Positions 59,666 to 64,000 of a stretch of 64,000 bases of DNA are shown in pieces (position 1 is the first letter of the stretch; every line of letters begins with the position of its first letter). Both the position numbers and the translations under genes were made by a program. Location: the NCBI RefSeq assembly GCF_024623785.1, contig NZ_JANKBZ010000028.1, positions 62,001-126,000 of the forward strand. Reading direction: 5' to 3'. This DNA comes from Archangium lipolyticum (GTDB lineage Bacteria; Myxococcota; Myxococcia; Myxococcales; Myxococcaceae). The notes under the pieces were generated by a model. That model was not told the origin of the DNA, ran no database searches, and saw nothing but the letters and a program-made list of their open reading frames with translations.

Positions 59666-61699
59666 TCACCGGGCGGTGAGCGAGCCCACGGCCACGTCGA
59701 TGGGGCTCAGGGTGCCGTTCTCCGGCAGCGCATGGGCCTTGGAGACCTGGAGCCGGACCGGGCCCGACGGCAAAGCGGGGCCCGTCTTCAGGTCCAGCGC
59801 CACCGAGAGCACGGGGCCGTTGAAGGACGCCGCCGGGGCGGCGGTGCCCTTCTGGAACGCGCCCACGAGCAGGGTGCTCTCCTTGACGGAGCTCTTGAAG
59901 AGCTGCGGCCCACTGCCCAGATCGAAGGCGTGGTTGAGCGCGTACTCGGAGTCCCCGCTGCTCAGCTTCGCCCAGGAGGCGCGAGGCTGGTCGGCCGAGA
60001 GCGTCAGATCCACGCCCCGGCCCAACGTCCCCGCGGGCGCCATCAGGTCCAGCACGAGGCGGCTGTCCGTGGACAGCGCGGCGTTCTTGATCAACCTCCA
60101 GCCGGTGCTCTGCGGATCCTCGTAGGTGATGCCCGTGGCGGCTGGCACGGTGACGACGGCGGAGGCCGTCTTCGTCGGGTCACCCACGCTGGTGGCCACC
60201 ACCGTGAACCGGCCGGCGGCGGCGGCGGGGGCGGTGTAGAGGCCGTCGGCGGTGATCGTCCCGCGGCTGGAACCGCCACCCACGGACCAGGTCACTCCCT
60301 TGCGCGTGGTGCCCTTCACGGTGGCCGTGAAGGTGGTCGACTCACGCGCGGTGAGCGTCTTGGAGGTGGGCGTGAGGGAGATCTCCACGTCCGGGACGGT
60401 GATGGTGACGGTGTCCCGCTTGGTCGTGTCCGTCACGCTGGTGGCGATGACGGTGTAGGTGCCCTTGCGGTTCGGAGCCGTGTAGGTGCCCGAGTTGGTG
60501 ATGGTGCCGTTGCTGGCACCGCCCTCCACGGACCAGGTCACCGCCGTGCTGCCCGTGGTGCCCGTGACCTCCGAGGTGAAGGTCGCGGTGGCGCCCTGGT
60601 CGAGCGTCGCCTCCTCCGGGGAGACCGTCACGTTCACCCCCACCACCGTCACCTGGACGGTGGCCTTCTTCGTGGGATCGGCCACGCTGGTGGCGACGAC
60701 GGTGTAGGTGCCGCCGCGCGAGGGCGCCGTGTACACGCCCGAGCCGTCGATGGTGCCGTTGTTGGCACCGCCCTCCACGGACCAGGTCACCGCCGTGCTG
60801 CCCTTGGTGCCCGTCACCGAGGCGGAGAACGTCAGGCTGCCCGTGGTGTGGGTGCTCGGCTGGGCCGGGGTGAGGCTCACGGCGATGGGGCGCACCGTCA
60901 GGGTGGCGCTGCCCTTCTTCGTGGGATCGGCCACGCTGGTGGCGAGGATGGTGTACGTGCCCTCGATGTTCGGCGCCGTGTAGATGCCGGAGCTGGTGAT
61001 GGTGCCGTTGTTGGCGCCGCCCTCCACGGACCAGGTCACCGCCGTGTTGGGGGTGCCCGTCACGCTCGCGGAGAACTCCACCACCGCGCCCTGATCCACC
61101 GTGTCCGTCCCGGGCGTGAGCGCGATCGTCACCGGCACCACGTTCACCCGGAGGGTGCCCTGGCGGCGGGGATCGGCCACGCTGGTGGCGACGACGGTGT
61201 AGGTGCCCGGCGTGGTGGGCGCCGTGTACACGCCCTGGTCGGTGATGGTGCCACCGGCCGCGCCCTCCAGGAGGGACCAGGTGACGGCGGTGTCATCGGC
61301 CCCCGTCACCCGCGCGGTGAAGGTGGTGCTGCCCGCGGTGGGGAGCGTCGCGGACGACGGCTCGATGGCGATGACCACGGCCTGGAGCACGGTGATGGTG
61401 GCCGTGTCCTTCTTCGAGGTGTCGACCGCGTTGGTGGCCACGACGGTGTACGTGCCCGCCGTGGTGGGCGCCGTGTAGACGCCCGAGCTGGTGATGGTGC
61501 CGTTGCCGTCACCACCCTCCACCGACCAGAGGATCCGCGGCTCCTTGGCGTCCTGGACGGTGGCGGAGAGGGAGGTGCTGTCACCGGCCTTCACCGAGAC
61601 GGTCTTCGGCGAGACGGTCACCGGGCCCGCGTCCGGGTCGCCGCAGGCGACGAGCGTTCCGAGCAGGAGCGGAACAATGAGTTTGATCAACGTTTTCAT
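59666..61699 (-). CDS. Surface lipoprotein with six tandem bacterial Ig-like repeats and a cohesin-like C-terminus
   Basis: 677 residues. Signal peptide with lipobox LVAC (about 16-19) directs lipidation. Six repeats of about 80-85 residues follow (to about 520), each with the core WSVEGG..NGTIT..G.YTAP...GTYTVVATSVADPTK, quoted here in fragments; they belong to the Big2-like Ig class. The C-terminal domain (about 525-677) is different: GRGVDLTLSADQPR, LLVGAFQKG, GPVLSVALDLK and VRLQVSKAHAL resemble the strand pattern of cohesins. It starts 3 bp after the stop of a protein ending in dockerin-like motifs, suggesting the two associate on the cell surface. It probably serves as a long spacer and docking platform. 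Confidence 0.85.
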   Translation of the reverse strand: MKTLIKLIVPLLLGTLVACGDPDAGPVTVSPKTVSVKAGDSTSLSATVQDAKEPRILWSVEGGDGNGTITSSGVYTAPTTAGTYTVVATNAVDTSKKDTATITVLQAVVIAIEPSSATLPTAGSTTFTARVTGADDTAVTWSLLEGAAGGTITDQGVYTAPTTPGTYTVVATSVADPRRQGTLRVNVVPVTIALTPGTDTVDQGAVVEFSASVTGTPNTAVTWSVEGGANNGTITSSGIYTAPNIEGTYTILATSVADPTKKGSATLTVRPIAVSLTPAQPSTHTTGSLTFSASVTGTKGSTAVTWSVEGGANNGTIDGSGVYTAPSRGGTYTVVATSVADPTKKATVQVTVVGVNVTVSPEEATLDQGATATFTSEVTGTTGSTAVTWSVEGGASNGTITNSGTYTAPNRKGTYTVIATSVTDTTKRDTVTITVPDVEISLTPTSKTLTARESTTFTATVKGTTRKGVTWSVGGGSSRGTITADGLYTAPAAAAGRFTVVATSVGDPTKTASAVVTVPAATGITYEDPQSTGWRLIKNAALSTDSRLVLDLMAPAGTLGRGVDLTLSADQPRASWAKLSSGDSEYALNHAFDLGSGPQLFKSSVKESTLLVGAFQKGTAAPAASFNGPVLSVALDLKTGPALPSGPVRLQVSKAHALPENGTLSPIDVAVGSLTAR
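60100..61640. repeat. Tandem coding repeats (about 250 bp units) of Ig-like domains
   Basis: Six units of roughly 245-255 bp encode the Ig-like domains of the lipoprotein. Stretches such as the codons for WSVEGG and for the VVATSVADPTK strand are nearly identical between units, so the region could gain or lose repeats by recombination and is prone to assembly collapse. Confidence 0.8.
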
Positions 61700-61702
61700 G
61701 GA

Positions 61703-64000
61703 TTACCGTCCGAACTGGCTGACGAAGAGGGTGGCGTCGTTGTCGTTCACGGAGCTGTCGGCATCGAGGTCCGCGGTCGTGTCGTAGGTCGGCTGGCTCG
61801 AGTCACTGCCGTACGCCTGGGCCATCAGGCCCATGTCCTCACCGTCCACGATGCCGTCGCCGTTGAGGTCGCCGGTGTAGACGATGACGGTGGCCGTGGC
61901 GCTCGTGGCCCTGTGGGCGTTGCTGGTGGCGGAGATGCGGCAGGTGCCAGCGGTCGTGGTGGCCGAGTACGCACCCGTGGCGGTGATGGTGCCGCAGGTG
62001 TTCCCCTCCTTCACGGCCCAGCTCACCGACGTGTCGTTCGCGTTCTCCACGCTCGCGGAGAAGCTGGCCGTGCCACCCACCGCCACCACCACCCGGGCGG
62101 GAGAGATGGTGAGGAAGGGCGGCGTGAACTCGAGCGTGGTCGTCCCCTCGCCGGAGTGGCCATAGGCGTCGTACGCCAGCGCCTTCACCGTGTGCTGGCC
62201 CTCGGCCAGCAGGACGGCCTTGTAGACGAGCTCGTACGCCGGCGCGTAGCCCCGGCCCACGGGGACTCCGTCCACGTAGTACTCCACGTGGGTGACGCCC
62301 GTGTCATCGCTGACGTTGGCCCTGAGCGTGAAGAACTCGAACACGCGGTCGGCGGTGACGGAGCTGACGACCGGCGCGGCCGTGTCGTCCGTCCTGGCGT
62401 GGAGGATGGAGAAGGACGCCTCCGCCTGGGACTCGTTGCCCGAGATGTCCTTCGCCTTGACCATCAGCGTGTGGGAGCCGTTGGACAGCCCGGTCGCATC
62501 GAACGGAATCTGGTAGGTGCCGTTCGGGTCGATGCGCTCGGCCACGGGGTTGCCGTCCACGAAGAACTCGAGCTTCGACGTCCAGGCGTTGTCGCTCACC
62601 GTGGCGTTGAGCTGGATCGTCCCGTACGAGCCATCCACCGAAGCGGTCAGCGCGGGGGGCTGCACGTCCGTGGCGGTCGAGACGTGGAGCTCGACGTCAT
62701 CCAGGAGGAAGTACGCGGCGGAGCCCGGGATCTGCGGGGCGACGAACTCGGACTCGAAGTAGAGCCGGATCGTCTGTCCCTTGAAGGCGCTCAGGTCGAA
62801 GCGGTGCTCGACATAGTCGTCGCTGTTGTCCAGGTTCGAGTACGTCGCGAGCGTCCGCAGCTCCTTGCCGGCCGAATCCCGCACCTGGACCTTGAAGGTG
62901 TCATGCACCTTGCCGTCGGAGAACGCGCCATTGATGGTCTGCAGCCAGAAGCTGTAGGTGGCCGCCGAGGCGTTCGCCGGGATGGTGACGGTCTGGTACA
63001 GGGCCGACTTGTTGGGACCCCGGTCACCCCGGAAGAGGATGTGGATCGCCCCCTCGTGCGGGATGCTGTTGTAGAAGCCGATCGACCCGGTCCGGGTCGT
63101 GCCCAGGGACCAGATCGGAGTGGTGTAGTTCTCGAAGCTCGGGTTGCGGATGATCTGGCCGCGGGTGGTGTCGAGGACGAAGCGCACCGTGGCCGAATCC
63201 GTCGTGTTGCCGGCCGAGTCCGTGGCCCGGGCCACGAGGGTGTGCATGCCGTTGCTCAGCGTCGAGAGCTCCACGAGCTTGGAGAAGGACCCGGCCGACT
63301 GCCCCAGGGACTCTCCGTCCAGGAAGAACTCGACGGCGCCGACGTAGCCGTTGTCGGAGACTTCCGCGGAGAGCTCCACGTGGCTGTCGGAGGTGGTGAC
63401 ATGGGCCACCACGGACGGGGCCTCGGTGTCGCGCGAGTCGATGACGCGCAGCGAGAAGTCGTCGATGAGGAAGCCGGTGGCGTCCTGCTCGTCCTCGTTG
63501 CCCTCCAGGTACACGCGGATGGTCTGGCCCGCGTACGCGCTGAGGTCGAAGCTGCGCTGCACGTAGCCGAGCGTGGCGTCCAGGTTGGACCAGGTGGCGA
63601 GCGTCTCCAGCACCTCGCCCGAGGTGTCACGCACCTGCAGCACGAGCGTGTCCCGGACCTCGGGGCCCGGCTCATCGGTCTCCAGCTTCATCCAGAAGGA
63701 CAGCGAGGTGTGGGTGGCGGAGGCCGGGATGGTGACGTCCTGGTACAGGTTGTCCTTGTGCACCTCGCCATAGCCGTTGAGCCAGACCATGGCGGTGCCG
63801 GTGCGCGCGGTGTTGATGGGGTTGTTGATGTTGCCGCGGGGCTCTGCCTCCCAGCCCAGGCCGTCGTTCTCGAAGCTGGGATCCTGGAGGAGCTGGGTGA
63901 TGCGGTGGGCCACCGTGAAGGTGTAGCCCTCCGACAGGGTGTAGTTGCCCGCCGCGTCGTGAGCCACCACGGAGAGATCGTGCGGCCCGTTGTCGAGCAT
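61703..64000 (-). CDS. Large secreted protein with jelly-roll and Ig-like modules and a C-terminal dockerin-like domain; N-terminus outside window
   Basis: The 765 visible residues are the C-terminal part; the frame runs off the window edge, so the ATG at its very end need not be the start. Two jelly-roll carbohydrate-binding-like modules (each with DPSFEN or NPSFEN near its start, WMKLET or FWLQTI, and a FLIDDFSL or FLLDDVEL ending) alternate with three Ig-like domains of the type DTEAPSVVA...VEFFLDG, quoted in fragments. A Big2-like repeat follows, then two Ca2+-loop motifs, DLNGDGIVDGEDM and DLDADSSVNDNDA, separated by about 25 residues, as in type I dockerins. The catalytic part, if any, would be upstream. 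Co-transcribed with the Ig-repeat lipoprotein (3-bp gap). Confidence 0.85.
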   Translation of the reverse strand: MLDNGPHDLSVVAHDAAGNYTLSEGYTFTVAHRITQLLQDPSFENDGLGWEAEPRGNINNPINTARTGTAMVWLNGYGEVHKDNLYQDVTIPASATHTSLSFWMKLETDEPGPEVRDTLVLQVRDTSGEVLETLATWSNLDATLGYVQRSFDLSAYAGQTIRVYLEGNEDEQDATGFLIDDFSLRVIDSRDTEAPSVVAHVTTSDSHVELSAEVSDNGYVGAVEFFLDGESLGQSAGSFSKLVELSTLSNGMHTLVARATDSAGNTTDSATVRFVLDTTRGQIIRNPSFENYTTPIWSLGTTRTGSIGFYNSIPHEGAIHILFRGDRGPNKSALYQTVTIPANASAATYSFWLQTINGAFSDGKVHDTFKVQVRDSAGKELRTLATYSNLDNSDDYVEHRFDLSAFKGQTIRLYFESEFVAPQIPGSAAYFLLDDVELHVSTATDVQPPALTASVDGSYGTIQLNATVSDNAWTSKLEFFVDGNPVAERIDPNGTYQIPFDATGLSNGSHTLMVKAKDISGNESQAEASFSILHARTDDTAAPVVSSVTADRVFEFFTLRANVSDDTGVTHVEYYVDGVPVGRGYAPAYELVYKAVLLAEGQHTVKALAYDAYGHSGEGTTTLEFTPPFLTISPARVVVAVGGTASFSASVENANDTSVSWAVKEGNTCGTITATGAYSATTTAGTCRISATSNAHRATSATATVIVYTGDLNGDGIVDGEDMGLMAQAYGSDSSQPTYDTTADLDADSSVNDNDATLFVSQFGR

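Overview
The window comes from a high-GC myxobacterium, most likely of the suborder Cystobacterineae (an Archangium, Cystobacter, Stigmatella or Myxococcus relative). I infer this from the GC-saturated third codon positions, the giant PKS-NRPS genes with myxobacterial docking segments, a membrane-tethered Ser/Thr kinase, and several proteins that resemble families I know only from myxobacteria. No tRNA, rRNA, insertion sequence or CRISPR array was seen.

Bases 2-34366 hold the 3' part of one co-directional modular PKS-NRPS operon of five genes. The first is cut by the window edge. Neighbouring genes are separated by 16 bp or less, or overlap by ATGA. The visible line is: (DH C-terminus)-KR-ACP; KS-AT-DH-KR-ACP; a trimodular protein (KS-AT-DH-KR-ACP, KS-AT-KR-ACP, KS-AT-DH-KR-ACP); KS-AT-DH-ER-KR-ACP; and docking-C-A-PCP-reductase. 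The adenylation pocket reads DLFNNALTYK, an alanine code, and the chain is released by an NAD(P)H reductase domain. Methyl pattern, KR stereotypes, alanine and reductive release together fit the last six PKS modules and the NRPS of a myxalamid/phenalamid-type polyene amide ending in alaninol. Three details do not fit simply: a KR whose catalytic Ser is Ala, a module lacking a DH, and an AT with an odd signature. One further detail, a decayed ER, agrees with the prediction.

Bases 34435-45273 are mostly housekeeping or conserved genes: a PlsC-like acyltransferase with a very long Ala/Pro/Lys-rich N-terminus paired with an NAD-dependent epimerase-like gene, mutL, a prolyl iminopeptidase, a small ORF coupled to an outer-membrane beta-barrel gene, a membrane TPR protein, a myxobacterial hypothetical, a Ser/Thr kinase, and an FBP-type zinc-finger protein.

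Bases 45382-55128 are more accessory: a coupled secreted beta-helix polysaccharide lyase and Tat-type lipoprotein lactonase, a LysR regulator divergent from a metallo-beta-lactamase-fold lipoprotein, a poorly coding stretch, and a 992-residue multidomain protein with hydrophobic segments and a phosphoribosyltransferase-like C-terminus that looks like a secreted or injected effector.

Bases 55132-59192 carry an FHA protein, greA with its own promoter, and recG, into which two copies of a GC-rich palindromic repeat are inserted in frame. The window ends in a minus-strand operon of two large surface proteins built of Ig-like repeats. One ends in a dockerin-like Ca2+-binding pair and the other in a cohesin-like domain, suggesting they bind each other.
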